NCBI RefSeq assembly: GCF_043641555.1
Contig: NZ_JBHZRJ010000001.1
Location: 558,001 to 622,000 of the forward strand
Length of the DNA stretch: 64,000 nt
Direction: 5' to 3'
Source of the DNA: Saccharospirillum alexandrii_A
Lineage (GTDB): Bacteria; Pseudomonadota; Gammaproteobacteria; Pseudomonadales; Natronospirillaceae
Positions 50,876-60,337 of this stretch are shown in pieces. The position numbers and the translations under genes are program-made. How positions within the stretch are numbered: position 1 is the stretch's first letter; every line of letters starts with the position of its first letter. The notes under the pieces were generated by a model. That model was not told the origin of the DNA. It saw only the letters and a list, made by a program, of their open reading frames with translations, and searched no databases.

Positions 50876-52495
50876 TCAATTAAAACGGCCGACACGCTCA
50901 TACAACCCCAACTTCTCCAGCGACTCTTTCTGATGCTGTTGCATTTCTTTCAGAGACTCAACCAAGTTCTTTAATCGTTCAAGCGCACCGTCTTGAGGCG
51001 TTTTATCGAACTGCCAGCCGGTCGGCAGGTTATTGAGAAATCTGTGTTCGGCCGCCTCGGGCGTATACACGTAGGTCTGGCGGACGTTCATCGTTGTGCT
51101 GAAATCCAGGTTGGCCTGCATGCGTTCTACGGCTAGCCGTCGGGTTTCACTGTCATAGGTTTGCTCTTGTCGGCTCACGGAGGCCTCGGCGCGTTGAGTT
51201 ATTTCGCCTTGTAAGGCGATGGTAACTACCGGGGCTTCTTCACTGGTGGGTCGTTGCAGCACTGGCTCGGTTGACGCTTGTGCCAACAGGTTGTTCCCCT
51301 GAATCTGGACCTGGGTTTCCTCATTGCGCTCCTGAATCCGAACATCTATGGATTCCTGAAAGAACGCCAGCGGGTTTATTCGGGTGTCTTCCTGCCCGTC
51401 GTCATCGATATACCCAAGGCTGGATTCGGAGACAAAGTTGCGCAGGTTCAGTTCCTGCACAACGGCGACGGCGCCGTTTTCCATTAAGGCGGCCCCGCTT
51501 CGTTTCACCTGGGCCTGCAAATCGCCCTCGCTATCGAGCAAGTCGTATTGGGTTTCGGCACTGGTGAGCGATATGGCACCCAGGCCCACGGTAGAGAGCG
51601 ACTGGATGACGGGCTGACCCTGGTCATCGAACTGCATGAAGCCCAATTGTTGAAAAGCGGCGTCGCCTTCGTCTATCCAGCCGTTGCCGTCGTCATCGAG
51701 TTCGGCCAATTCCTGGTAGCCATAACCCGTCGACGGGCCAAACAGCTCACTGCCGTCATCAATCTTCCCGTTGCCGTTGCGGTCGAATACCAGGTAGCCG
51801 GAGCCACTGGCGGTTCTGGATACGCTGTCCAGTTCGCCGTCGGCATTCAAATCGAAGTCGAACACTTCATCACTTAACTGCACGCTCTCACCGTTCAGGT
51901 TGATGGCGAGCGGATCGATCAGGTCAACATTCCCAACGAAGGTATTGATCTGTTCACGTTGTGTCAGGCGTTCAAAGTCGAGTTGCATGAGAAAGCTAAT
52001 CTCACGCCCGTCTGCGGTCGTTACCGTGCCCATAGTATTCATTTGTACCGAATTATGGGTTTCAACACTTTCGACTGTGCTGATCTCAATAAAGGTTGCG
52101 TCGGTTGGGCTGCCATTGCTACCCGTCGGCAGTGAGCGGGTAATCGTGAACTCGGCCCGTTGCGAAGACGCCGTGACCGCTTCGAGGATTGACTGGCTTA
52201 AATGGCTGCTGACGGTATCGTCCGGCCCGGTGACGACTGAGGCCGCTTGCAGTGCGAGCCGTTCTGAGTGCGTGGTGGTCAGTTCCAGTGTGACGCTGGC
52301 TTCTCGATCGGCTTGCCGTTTGCGTTCAAAGATCAGGTGCCCCTGACCGATATCCATAATGTCCGAGCCACGGTTGAACCGTTGCTGGAGTGTGTCCTGA
52401 TCCAGCGTGCTGACCTGCTCACGCCGCTGTTGCAGTCGCTCGGTGGTTTTTTGCTGAACCGATTGGCTGACCACATCACTGCTGATGATACGCAT
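50876..52495 (-). CDS. EF-hand-like calcium-binding protein, function unknown
   Basis: 539 residues, no signal peptide. The N-terminus is helical (SVQQKTTERLQQRREQVSTL). Two or three calcium-binding loops of the DxDxDG type: FDFDLNADGELDSVS (near 212), FDRNGNGKIDDGSELFG (near 235) and LDDDGNGWIDEGD (near 263); GYIDDDGQEDTRINPLAFFQ lies near 365. It ends with a helical tail (about 490-539). Similar large proteins with this loop set occur in marine gammaproteobacteria without known role. It marks the return to backbone-like codon use after the island. Confidence 0.75.
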   Translation of the reverse strand: MRIISSDVVSQSVQQKTTERLQQRREQVSTLDQDTLQQRFNRGSDIMDIGQGHLIFERKRQADREASVTLELTTTHSERLALQAASVVTGPDDTVSSHLSQSILEAVTASSQRAEFTITRSLPTGSNGSPTDATFIEISTVESVETHNSVQMNTMGTVTTADGREISFLMQLDFERLTQREQINTFVGNVDLIDPLAINLNGESVQLSDEVFDFDLNADGELDSVSRTASGSGYLVFDRNGNGKIDDGSELFGPSTGYGYQELAELDDDGNGWIDEGDAAFQQLGFMQFDDQGQPVIQSLSTVGLGAISLTSAETQYDLLDSEGDLQAQVKRSGAALMENGAVAVVQELNLRNFVSESSLGYIDDDGQEDTRINPLAFFQESIDVRIQERNEETQVQIQGNNLLAQASTEPVLQRPTSEEAPVVTIALQGEITQRAEASVSRQEQTYDSETRRLAVERMQANLDFSTTMNVRQTYVYTPEAAEHRFLNNLPTGWQFDKTPQDGALERLKNLVESLKEMQQHQKESLEKLGLYERVGRFN

Positions 52496-52703
52496 AATAA
52501 TCCCTCAGACGTAACGATACCCAGTGGGTATCGGCCGGGCTGAGCCAAAACCTGAATGAAATTGAGTATCAATTTGTAATTTCACCGGTATTCCGCGCGC
52601 TGGGCGCAGTGCACTCAAATTATTTTTACCCCTTTTCCCAACCTCAGACGTTTAACCCCCAAGACCGACCATTAGGCGGTCGTTCGATACAAGGGGAATC
52701 CAC

Positions 52704-54401
52704 ATGATCAATCGCACTCACGGCCTTTGGCTAAGCACCGCCATACTCACTGCCTGCTCCAGCGTTCAGGAGCCCAATACTCTGGAAGCTGGGCAGACTC
52801 AATCGGAACCGTCATCGGCTGACATTCGCCCGGCACCGCAGCCAGAACCGTTGCGTGAGACAACTAAACTCAATTCGACGCTTGCGGATGTCACCAGTAC
52901 CCACATTCAGGCACAGCCCATTGCGCGCTCTGAAAGCATCGCAAGCTTTGTGTTGCCCGCTCCAAGCCCAGTGCCTGGGGTGGTAGTTGAGGCCGATCGG
53001 GAGCGCTATGAGGCGGCAGCGGTCAACCCGATCCACCGTGTGCTGGAGACGCCGGTGTCTACCTTCAGTGTTGATGTGGATACGGCCAGCTACAGCAACA
53101 TGCGCCGGTTTCTGAGCCAGGGCGTGATGCCGCCCGAAGACAGCATTCGGGTTGAAGAACTGCTTAATTACTTCGACTATCAGTATGAAGGGCCTGGCGA
53201 GGGTGACCACCCCTTTGCCATTCATACTCAGCTGGCACCCACACCCTGGAACGAACATACCCAGTTGTTGCGCATTGGGGTGCAGGGTTACGAGGTTGAA
53301 GCAGAGTCACTGCCGCCGATGAATCTGGTATTCTTGCTCGATGTCTCCGGTTCCATGAACCAGCCCAATAAATTGCCGCTGTTGCAACGTGCTTTTGGAT
53401 TGCTGGTAGATAGGCTACGGCCCGAAGACAAGGTTGCCATTGTGGTGTATGCCGGTGCTTCCGGGGTAGTACTGGAGCCTACCGGTGGGGACGATCGCGT
53501 CAGTATCAGTCATGCGTTGAACCAGTTGCAGGCGGGTGGCAGTACTCATGGCAGTGCGGGTATTCAGTTGGCCTATCAGGTTGCGGAAGCGCAGTTCAGG
53601 GAAGGTGGCATCAACCGGGTGATACTGGGCACCGATGGTGACTTTAATGTGGGTGTGACCAACCTGGATGACCTGAAAACACTGATTGAGGCCAAGCGTG
53701 ACAGCGGCGTGTTCTTCAGTGCGCTCGGTTTTGGTACCGGCAATTATAACGATCAGCTGATGGAAGAACTGACCAACCTTGGTAACGGCACCGCCTATTA
53801 CATTGACCAGTTCCGGGAAGCCCGTAAGGTATTCGCCGAAGACCTGACCGGCACGCTGCACACCATCGCCAAAGACGTCAAAATACAGGTCGAGTTTAAC
53901 CCGGCCCAGGTCGCCGAATATCGGCTGATCGGTTACGACAACCGCCAGCTGCGCCGGGAAGACTTCAATAACGACCGGGTCGATGCCGGTGACGTCGGGG
54001 CTGGGCATTCGGTCACAGCACTATACGAAGTGGTGCCCGCCCGCAGTGACTTCCGGTTTACTGATCCGCTGCGTTTTCAGGAGCACTCGGGTGTTGAAGC
54101 CACGGCTTCGGAACTGGCCTTTGTGAAACTGCGCTACAAACAGCCGGATCAGGACCGCAGTATTCTGATGACCCAACCGGTCGGAGCGGCGACCGAGACT
54201 CAAAGCATGGATAACGCCATGCAGTTTGCCGCCGCCGTTGCCGGATTTGGCGAGTTGTTGCGCGGCAGTTACTATGTCGACGACTGGTCAATCGCGGATG
54301 CCCGCCAACTGGCGCAAGCGGCTGTGGGTGACGATGCCTTTGGTTACCGCCAGGAGTTGATTCAACTGATGCAGAACGCCGAGGCGTTAGAAGCCCATTG
54401 A
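52704..54401 (+). CDS. VWA domain lipoprotein (YfbK-like)
   Basis: 565 residues. Lipobox LTAC near residue 18 (MINRTHGLWLSTAILTACSS), a Ser/Pro-rich linker, then a conserved VWA-associated N-terminal part (FSVDVDTASYSNMRRFLSQG, about 120-139), a VWA domain (about 205-380) with the MIDAS motif DVSGSMN (DxSxS), and a C-terminal DUF3520-type domain (about 385-560). Metal-dependent binding protein at a membrane surface. A sigma factor gene follows after 20 bp, so it is probably in the same operon. Confidence 0.88.
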   Translation: MINRTHGLWLSTAILTACSSVQEPNTLEAGQTQSEPSSADIRPAPQPEPLRETTKLNSTLADVTSTHIQAQPIARSESIASFVLPAPSPVPGVVVEADRERYEAAAVNPIHRVLETPVSTFSVDVDTASYSNMRRFLSQGVMPPEDSIRVEELLNYFDYQYEGPGEGDHPFAIHTQLAPTPWNEHTQLLRIGVQGYEVEAESLPPMNLVFLLDVSGSMNQPNKLPLLQRAFGLLVDRLRPEDKVAIVVYAGASGVVLEPTGGDDRVSISHALNQLQAGGSTHGSAGIQLAYQVAEAQFREGGINRVILGTDGDFNVGVTNLDDLKTLIEAKRDSGVFFSALGFGTGNYNDQLMEELTNLGNGTAYYIDQFREARKVFAEDLTGTLHTIAKDVKIQVEFNPAQVAEYRLIGYDNRQLRREDFNNDRVDAGDVGAGHSVTALYEVVPARSDFRFTDPLRFQEHSGVEATASELAFVKLRYKQPDQDRSILMTQPVGAATETQSMDNAMQFAAAVAGFGELLRGSYYVDDWSIADARQLAQAAVGDDAFGYRQELIQLMQNAEALEAH

Positions 54402-54420
54402 AACAGGAACGCAGGTTGCC

Positions 54421-55041
54421 GTGACGCTGTTATCCAACGTACAGGGCTGGTTCACCGGCCGGGGTGATGCAGCCCCGGCCGACCCGGACAGCCAACTGAT
54501 GTGGCGCTATCGTCAATCCGGCAGTGCCGACCTGCTCGCCCGTCTGATGCGCAACACGGGGGACGACCTCTACCATTTCCTGTTAACCCAAACCGATGCC
54601 GCCTTTGCCGAAGACTTGTACCAGAGCGTCTGGCTCAGGGTGATGGAGCGGCGTCATCAGTATGAGCCGGGGTCGGCCAAGTTCAAAACCTGGCTGTTCA
54701 CCCTGGGCCGGCACTTGATGATCGACGAATTACGGCGGCAGCGGCGCTGGCAAACGACGGATTTGGACAACGCAGAAACCGACCCGGCGAGCCTTGCAGA
54801 ACTGCACACACAACCGCTGGAAAATACCATCGCTAAAGATAACCTTCACCAGCACTTTGACCGGTTGTTGCTGGGGTTGCCCTTTGCCCAGCGCGAGGCG
54901 TTCGTGTTGCAACAGGAGGGCTTTAGCCTGAAAGACATCAGCGACATTACCGGCATCGGCCAGGAAACCATTAAAAGCCGGCTGCGTTTTGCCCGTCAAA
55001 CCCTACAGCAACAGTTGGAGGCGCATCATGGCCCCGCATGA
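54421..55041 (+). CDS. ECF-type RNA polymerase sigma factor
   Basis: 206 residues from GTG 54421. Region 2 (ADLLARLMRNTGDDLYHFLL, DAAFAEDLYQSVWLRVMERR, about 35-85) and region 4 (GLPFAQREAFVLQQEGFSLK, DISDITGIGQETIKSRLRFA, about 155-195). The partner gene at 55028 overlaps its end. Sigma factor plus a small membrane protein next to a VWA lipoprotein is a recurring arrangement; the regulon is unknown. Confidence 0.9.
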   Translation: MTLLSNVQGWFTGRGDAAPADPDSQLMWRYRQSGSADLLARLMRNTGDDLYHFLLTQTDAAFAEDLYQSVWLRVMERRHQYEPGSAKFKTWLFTLGRHLMIDELRRQRRWQTTDLDNAETDPASLAELHTQPLENTIAKDNLHQHFDRLLLGLPFAQREAFVLQQEGFSLKDISDITGIGQETIKSRLRFARQTLQQQLEAHHGPA

Positions 55042-55711
55042 CGACGACCGCTCAGCACCGCACGATGATGACCTGTCGTCGCTTTACCGGCAGCGCAAGC
55101 AGCGCCACCCGGCCCCCGAGCGCTTGAACGAGGCGGTGTTAGCGACTGCCAAGGCTGAAAAAGACCATCATGGGCGAGGTTATGGCTGGAAAGGTGCCTT
55201 ATCTTCGGTCGCCGCCGCTGTGGTTATTCTCGTGCTGGGTATGAACTGGCTGCAAGATCCGGTGCTCTCACTCAGCGAAGACGTCAGTCTGGTTTCGGAA
55301 ATGGCCGATACGGAAGCGACTGAGTCGGCACAGTCTTTTTTGTCTGAATTGACCACCGGTGAAGCGCCCCCTGAACCCGCTCGCAGTGCACCAGCACCGG
55401 CTCCCAAGGCAGAGACGCGGCGTATGGAACCGGCGGAGAGTGAACCCTCCGGGTCTGATGCGCCCGTGATGATGGCTGACCGGGCTTTGCAGTTTGAATC
55501 GTTGCAGTCAGAAACTGTAGCGCTAAAGCCGCGCTTTCTGAAAGCGATAGCAGGAGAAAACTCTGTGTTTGAACAATGTGATGGCAGTTTGTTCGAGTAC
55601 ACCATTCCGACAGCGCCCAGCAAGGGCTGGTTTGAAGTCGAATGGTCGGAGAGTGGCGGTATCGGCAGTGTTGTTTCCAGGGGTGCCGAATCGCCTTGTG
55701 ACTCAAAATGA
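55028..55711 (+). CDS. Single-pass membrane protein, putative anti-sigma factor
   Basis: 227 residues from ATG 55028, overlapping the sigma stop by 14 bp (GGAGGCGCATC upstream). Cytoplasmic N-terminus with repeated acidic/His motif (APHDDDRSAPHDDDL), one membrane segment (about 62-80; SSVAAAVVILVLGMNWL), then a periplasmic Ala/Pro/Glu-rich linker and a C-terminal region with two Cys. The classic anti-sigma ZAS motif is not visible, so the role is inferred from the overlap only. Confidence 0.72.
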   Translation: MAPHDDDRSAPHDDDLSSLYRQRKQRHPAPERLNEAVLATAKAEKDHHGRGYGWKGALSSVAAAVVILVLGMNWLQDPVLSLSEDVSLVSEMADTEATESAQSFLSELTTGEAPPEPARSAPAPAPKAETRRMEPAESEPSGSDAPVMMADRALQFESLQSETVALKPRFLKAIAGENSVFEQCDGSLFEYTIPTAPSKGWFEVEWSESGGIGSVVSRGAESPCDSK

Positions 55712-55773
55712 GCAGAGCTGAATAAAGTCGTTTGGGGAGAGGCTCTTGCAAAAAGAGCTGGGATCTTTCAGGT

Positions 55774-55810
55774 ACGGTCTGCCTGCTAAAGTCAGGACCA
55801 GGCAGACCGT
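55774..55810. terminator. Large hairpin between convergent genes
   Basis: 12-bp perfect stem ACGGTCTGCCTG / CAGGCAGACCGT with a 13-base loop, located between the putative anti-sigma gene and the DUF1127 gene. No clear T-run on either side. Confidence 0.5.
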
Positions 55811-55821
55811 TGTGTTCGGGT

Positions 55822-56112
55822 TTAGCCGGTAATCCGACGCTGCGCACGCCACTGCTTCAACACCGGGCGCGGGTCCTGGCTCAGCGGCATGGCAATGGCC
55901 ATCTTCAGTTCTGCACGGGTGTAGCCAATGTCTTCCAGCGTGGCATCATCGTATCGTGTCAGGCTGATCAGCTTGTTACGGTATTGCCAGGCACGGTAAA
56001 GGCGACCTGCCGCGGCAAACAAGTGCAGCGGTGGCATCGACGGCATATAGAATTCGGGTACCGGTGCTTTGGCAGGTAGTTGAACGAGGGTGTTGAGACC
56101 GATAGCTGTCAT
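55822..56112 (-). CDS. DUF1127 domain protein
   Basis: 96 residues from ATG 56112, preceded by GGAGA on the minus strand; the frame continues 16 codons upstream but without a ribosome site. The signature RAWQYRNKLISLTRYDDATL and EDIGYTRAEL (about 47-77) is DUF1127 (YjiS-like), an Arg-rich helical motif found in small cytoplasmic proteins, some of which bind RNA or take part in phosphate or arginine metabolism. Monocistronic. Confidence 0.88.
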   Translation of the reverse strand: MTAIGLNTLVQLPAKAPVPEFYMPSMPPLHLFAAAGRLYRAWQYRNKLISLTRYDDATLEDIGYTRAELKMAIAMPLSQDPRPVLKQWRAQRRITG

Positions 56113-56300
56113 GGTGTTCTCCGGTAAAACAGCAAATGTAAGGGTATACGGTCTGGTCAATTAGTAGGCAGATCGCGGCGCGGATTATGCTTATCCGACC
56201 GGTCAAGATCAATCGCCAAAATCACTTTTTATCAGTTAAATACAAAATATTACTGGCTTGCTGACAGCGCCGGAAAAACGGCGGTTTAAAAGGCTGTCCG

Positions 56301-56462
56301 TTACCTCACTTTGACAACCCGCGACCACCCCAACCACCCCTTTCTGACCCAGATAATAAAGGCGCGCCGGCACTGGTCACATTTGACCGTGTGCACGCCT
56401 TCGGTTTTGGCCGGGTAGTCAGCCGTGAAGGGTGCGCTGCAAAACGGACACTGCACGGCCAT
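56301..56462 (-). CDS. Small zinc-ribbon protein
   Basis: 53 residues: MAVQCPFCSAPFTADYPAKT, then VKCDQCRRAFIIWVRKGWLG. Two CxxC pairs 23 residues apart form a zinc ribbon, with a Trp/Arg-rich tail. It starts 29 bp after the speA stop on the same strand and may be translated from the speA message. The ribosome site is weak. Too short for most gene finders; function unknown. Confidence 0.6.
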   Translation of the reverse strand: MAVQCPFCSAPFTADYPAKTEGVHTVKCDQCRRAFIIWVRKGWLGWSRVVKVR

Positions 56463-56490
56463 GGTCGGTACTCTTTAGATTATGCCGGGG

Positions 56491-58401
56491 TTACTGCGGC
56501 GCCGTTGCCTGGCGCGCTTCCAGATAAGTGATCTGGTTCAGGCCGTTGATGTATTGCTGCATCATGTCGGCCCGTTCGGCGTCGGTCAGGTTGGCGGCTT
56601 GCAGTTGTTTGTCGAAGGCGGCCTTGAGCATGTCGAATTCGAAGTCGACGGTTTTCAGCACGCCCTGAATACTGTCGCCGCGGCGCACGTTGCTCAGGCG
56701 CAGGTCGCCATTCTCTTCAAAGAAGATGTCGAGGCTGTCGGTGTCGCCAAACAAGTTGTGCAGGTCACCCAGAATTTCCTGATAAGCACCGACCATAAAC
56801 AAGCCCAGCCAGGGTTTTTCATTGGGTGTCCAGTCCGGCAAGGGCAGGGTGGTTTCGACGCCTTCGCCATCGACATAGGCGTTGATGCGGCCATCGGAAT
56901 CGCAGGTGATGTCCTGAATCACGCCGCGTTCGGTTGGCTCCCGGTCTAGCCCGGTCAGCGGCAGAATCGGGAAGATCTGGTCGATGCCCCAGATGTCGGG
57001 CACCGACTGAAACACCGAGAAGTTAACGAACAACTTGGTCGCCAGCTTTTCATTCAAGTCGTCAATCATGCCTCTGTGGCTGCTCTTGCTCGGGTTCAAA
57101 CGGCTGCGAATACCCTGGTTCAGGCTGCGCGCCAGCTCTTCGGCCTGGGCCCGGCCATGCAGCGACAATTGCCCCAGGTTGTAAGCCTGGTGGCATTCGC
57201 TGAGGAAGTAGCTGGCATCGTGATACAGCTCGGCCAGTGACCGCTTGCGCGAATCCAGATCCTGCAGGCAGGACCAGAGTTCGAGCAGGGCCGGTTGTTC
57301 GTCACTCTCCGGCTTGCCCACATTGGCCGTGTCGGCGCGTTCTTCTTCGATCACATCGGTCAGCAACACAGCGTGATGCGCGGTAACCGCCCGGCCGGAT
57401 TCACTGAAAATGTTCGGGTGCGGTAGCTCCGCCTGCTCGGCCGCTTGCCGGAAGGCGAACACAACGTTGTTGGCGTATTCCTGGGTGCTGTAGTTCATCG
57501 AACAGGTCGAGCGCGAACGGGTGCCTTCGTAATCCACACCCAGCCCACCGCCGACATCAACACACTGAATCGGAACGTCCAACTGGCGCAGTTCAACATA
57601 GAAGCGAGCGCACTCACGCAAGCCGACCTGAATATCGCGAATATTGGCGATCTGCGAGCCCAGATGAAAGTGTAGCAACTGGAAAGCGTCGGTCATGTTA
57701 GCGGCTTTCAAGGCATCGACCACGCGCAGCACTTCGGCAGCGGTCAGCCCGAATTTGGATTTCTCGCCACCGGTGTTCTGCCAGTTACCCTTACCAATGG
57801 AAGACAGCCGGGCCCGCACGCCAATGCGCGGCCGCACGTTCAGCTCCTGAGCGATCTGAATCACCCAATCGACTTCGCTGGCTTTCTCCACCACCAGAAA
57901 CACCCGGTGGCCGAGTTTTTCAGCCAGCAGCGCCAGTCGAATGAACTCCCGGTCTTTGTAGCCGTTGCAAACAATGGTGGTCTCACCTTTATGAGCCTCG
58001 GCCATCACCGCCAGTAACTCCGGCTTGCTGCCGGCTTCCAGTCCAATGCGACCGTTACAGGCTTGTTGCTGGCCGTTGATGATTTCCTCAACAACCCGGC
58101 GTTGCTGGTTCACCTTGATCGGATACAACGGCTGGTACTGGCCCTGATAGGCTTCACTGGCGATGGCCTTGTGAAAGGCATCCACTATGGTGCCAACCCG
58201 GTCGTGTAGAATATGCGGGAAACGCACCAGCAGCGGCATTTGCAAACCCTGGGCGCGAGCGGCGTCGACAATACGCGTGAGCGGAACCGGCTGGGCGGCG
58301 TGGTTGACGCTGACACGACCATCGCTGGTAATGCCAAAGTAGTCTTCCGACCAGCGGCTGACGTTATACAGTTCAAGAGCGTCGGCAACGGACCAACTCA
58401 T
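56491..58401 (-). CDS. speA: Biosynthetic arginine decarboxylase
   Basis: 636 residues from ATG 58401 (AAGGAAAACG upstream), the length expected for SpeA. PLP-binding Lys in PLYPIKVNQQRRVVEEI (near residue 97), substrate-binding barrel with CVDVGGGLGVDYEGT (near 280), and the C-terminal part with the catalytic Cys region SVFQSVPDIWGIDQIFPILP. Converts arginine to agmatine for polyamine synthesis in a PLP- and Mg-dependent way. A zinc-ribbon gene follows; ridA is divergent. Confidence 0.96.
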   Translation of the reverse strand: MSWSVADALELYNVSRWSEDYFGITSDGRVSVNHAAQPVPLTRIVDAARAQGLQMPLLVRFPHILHDRVGTIVDAFHKAIASEAYQGQYQPLYPIKVNQQRRVVEEIINGQQQACNGRIGLEAGSKPELLAVMAEAHKGETTIVCNGYKDREFIRLALLAEKLGHRVFLVVEKASEVDWVIQIAQELNVRPRIGVRARLSSIGKGNWQNTGGEKSKFGLTAAEVLRVVDALKAANMTDAFQLLHFHLGSQIANIRDIQVGLRECARFYVELRQLDVPIQCVDVGGGLGVDYEGTRSRSTCSMNYSTQEYANNVVFAFRQAAEQAELPHPNIFSESGRAVTAHHAVLLTDVIEEERADTANVGKPESDEQPALLELWSCLQDLDSRKRSLAELYHDASYFLSECHQAYNLGQLSLHGRAQAEELARSLNQGIRSRLNPSKSSHRGMIDDLNEKLATKLFVNFSVFQSVPDIWGIDQIFPILPLTGLDREPTERGVIQDITCDSDGRINAYVDGEGVETTLPLPDWTPNEKPWLGLFMVGAYQEILGDLHNLFGDTDSLDIFFEENGDLRLSNVRRGDSIQGVLKTVDFEFDMLKAAFDKQLQAANLTDAERADMMQQYINGLNQITYLEARQATAPQ

Positions 58402-58561
58402 AGTAAGCGTTTTCCTTATGATCAAATAACGGCAATCGGTATTGGCAGCCTAGCAGCATTCACCGGGATGTTCGAAAAGAGGCGATTGTAGAACGTTGTG
58501 CTCAGCGCGCAATCAATCATAATGGCGGGCTGCGTAAATTGATGAAATGGAGTGACCGAGC

Positions 58562-58945
58562 ATGAATAAGAGCATCATTAGCACCGATCAGGCCCCGGCC
58601 GCCATTGGCCCCTATTCACAGGCCGTTAAAGTCGGTGACACCGTCTATCTGTCGGGCCAGATCCCGCTCGACCCGGAAACCATGGCGCTGGTCGAAGGCG
58701 ACATCGCAGCCCAGGTGCACCAGGTGTTCAAGAACCTGACCGCGGTCTGCGAAGCGGCCGGTGGCAGCCTGCAGCACATAGTGAAGCTGAACATCTTCCT
58801 GACCGACCTTGGCCATTTCAACACGGTAAACGAGATCATGAAAGAGTATTTCGTGGCTCCATACCCGGCGCGTGCGGCCATTGGTGTGGCCCAGTTGCCG
58901 AAAGATGCCCAGGTTGAGATGGATGGGGTGATGGGGCTTTCCTGA
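58562..58945 (+). CDS. ridA: RidA family enamine/imine deaminase
   Basis: 127 residues, single-domain RidA. SQAVKVGDTVYLSGQIPLDP and PYPARAAIGVAQLPKDAQVE (Arg of the active site in PARA, Glu near the end) are clear. Hydrolyses reactive enamines/imines from PLP enzymes, which fits its position next to a PLP decarboxylase. Good AAATGGAGTGACCGAGC ribosome site. Confidence 0.93.
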   Translation: MNKSIISTDQAPAAIGPYSQAVKVGDTVYLSGQIPLDPETMALVEGDIAAQVHQVFKNLTAVCEAAGGSLQHIVKLNIFLTDLGHFNTVNEIMKEYFVAPYPARAAIGVAQLPKDAQVEMDGVMGLS

Positions 58946-58993
58946 GACAGTCACTCATTATCAAATGATGCGAGTAAGCAGCCAATTGAGTGA

Positions 58994-59100
58994 CAGATGC
59001 CGGGTATGCCTCTCCGGGGTAGTCCACAACATGGATGTTGTGGTCTAGGCCCCATGGATGGGTTCACGCCGACCCCGGCGAGGCATATCCGGTGGCTGGC
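58994..59100 (+). repeat. Intergenic imperfect palindrome, copy C of four
   Basis: Outer ends CAGATGCCGGGTATGCCTCT / complement ending GGCTGGC at 59100; inner palindrome CCACAACATGGATGTTGTGG and core CTAGGCCCCATGGATGGG. The inner stem reads CCACAAC/GTTGTGG here but CCGCAAC/GTTGCGG in copy A, a paired (compensatory) change. Confidence 0.82.
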
Positions 59101-59121
59101 ACGTACTTGAGGCACCAAAGC

Positions 59122-59271
59122 TTACTGGTGTTTGTCCCGCTTGTGCTTGGCCTTCAGCGCGCTGCGTGCGTCTTTATAGCCTTGCCATCTGACCTGCATG
59201 GCGGCCAGCCAGCTTAATAGCTTGTGGGCAGCGCGGCGGCGGGTTAGGAACTTGGGCAATGCTTTGGCCAT
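59122..59271 (-). CDS. Small basic protein, hypothetical
   Basis: 49 residues, MAKALPKFLTRRRAAHKLLS at the start and ALKAKHKRDKHQ at the end; strongly positive, helical. AAGGA lies 9 bases before the ATG on the minus strand. It may be a real small protein (ribosome- or nucleic-acid-associated), but no family is recognised. Confidence 0.4.
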   Translation of the reverse strand: MAKALPKFLTRRRAAHKLLSWLAAMQVRWQGYKDARSALKAKHKRDKHQ

Positions 59272-59347
59272 GTTGGCGAATCCTTGACGGGAATTGTTCG
59301 AAGGTTAGTGGATAATTTTGATAAACTGCTGGTCCATTTAACGATTC

Positions 59348-60337
59348 ATGAGCCCGATGCGTCAAGCGAACCCCTCACCACCGACCCCGCCCAAGCGGCC
59401 GGGGCGCCGTCAGCGCGACTCGCGTGTTACCGAAGGCACCCAGTATAGCGACTTTCTGGCGCCCAAATACTGGGGAGCCTGGCTGTTCATCGGCTTTATG
59501 TATGTGATTGGGTATATACCCGGTAAAGTTCGCATTGGCCTGGCCCATATACTGACGCCCCTGGCCATGCGCCTCGCCCGCAGCCGGCATCACATTGCCA
59601 AAACCAACATCGATCTGTGTTTCCCGGAGAAAACCGAAGCAGAGCGCAAGAAACTGGTTCGTGATACTTTTTTCGCCAATGTACTGGGTTTTTTCGAAAC
59701 GGCCGATTCCTGGGTGCGCCCGATAGAGCGTATGCGCTCGCGCGTGCACTGGGAAGGCGTGGAGCATCTGGATGCGGCCGAGAAAGACGGCCAGGGCGTT
59801 CTGCTGGTTGGGGGGCACTTCGCTATTCTGGATATGGCCGGTGCACTGTTCGGTCTGATCAAACCCTACGATCTGGTCTACCGCAAACACGATAACGCCC
59901 TGCTCAACTACTTTATGACCCGCTCGCGCGAGCGCTGGTGCGAACGCACCCTGGCACGCCGCGACATGAAAGGCCTGATCCGCTCATTGCGCGAAGGCCG
60001 CATCGTCTGGTACGCACCCGACCAGGATTATGGCCGCAAGGCGAGCGAGTTTGTGCCCTTTTTCAATATGCAGACCGCAACCGTCACCATGACCAGCAAG
60101 CTGGCCAAATCGGGCAATGCCCGGGTGATACCGGTGTTCTTTTACCGCAACCCGTCACTGCTCGATTACGGCGCCCGCTTTGGCCCGCCGCTGCCGATCC
60201 CCAGTGGAGATGACATCGCCGATGCGGCCTGTTTTAATGCCTGGCTGGAAGGCTGTGTACGGGAAGCGCCAGACCAGTATTTGTGGTTGCACAAGCGTTT
60301 TAAAACCCGGCCTGAGGGCGAGCCTTCTGTTTATTAA
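59348..60337 (+). CDS. LpxL/HtrB-type lysophospholipid acyltransferase
   Basis: 329 residues. After a Pro/Arg-rich start an N-terminal membrane segment is near residues 40-60 (WGAWLFIGFMYVIGYI). The acyltransferase motif HFAILD (H-x4-D, near residue 157), HIAKTNIDLCFPEKTEAERK and WYAPDQDYGR identify the lipid A late acyltransferase family. It probably adds a secondary acyl chain to lipid A at the inner membrane; LpxL or LpxM substrate choice cannot be told. Confidence 0.9.
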   Translation: MSPMRQANPSPPTPPKRPGRRQRDSRVTEGTQYSDFLAPKYWGAWLFIGFMYVIGYIPGKVRIGLAHILTPLAMRLARSRHHIAKTNIDLCFPEKTEAERKKLVRDTFFANVLGFFETADSWVRPIERMRSRVHWEGVEHLDAAEKDGQGVLLVGGHFAILDMAGALFGLIKPYDLVYRKHDNALLNYFMTRSRERWCERTLARRDMKGLIRSLREGRIVWYAPDQDYGRKASEFVPFFNMQTATVTMTSKLAKSGNARVIPVFFYRNPSLLDYGARFGPPLPIPSGDDIADAACFNAWLEGCVREAPDQYLWLHKRFKTRPEGEPSVY

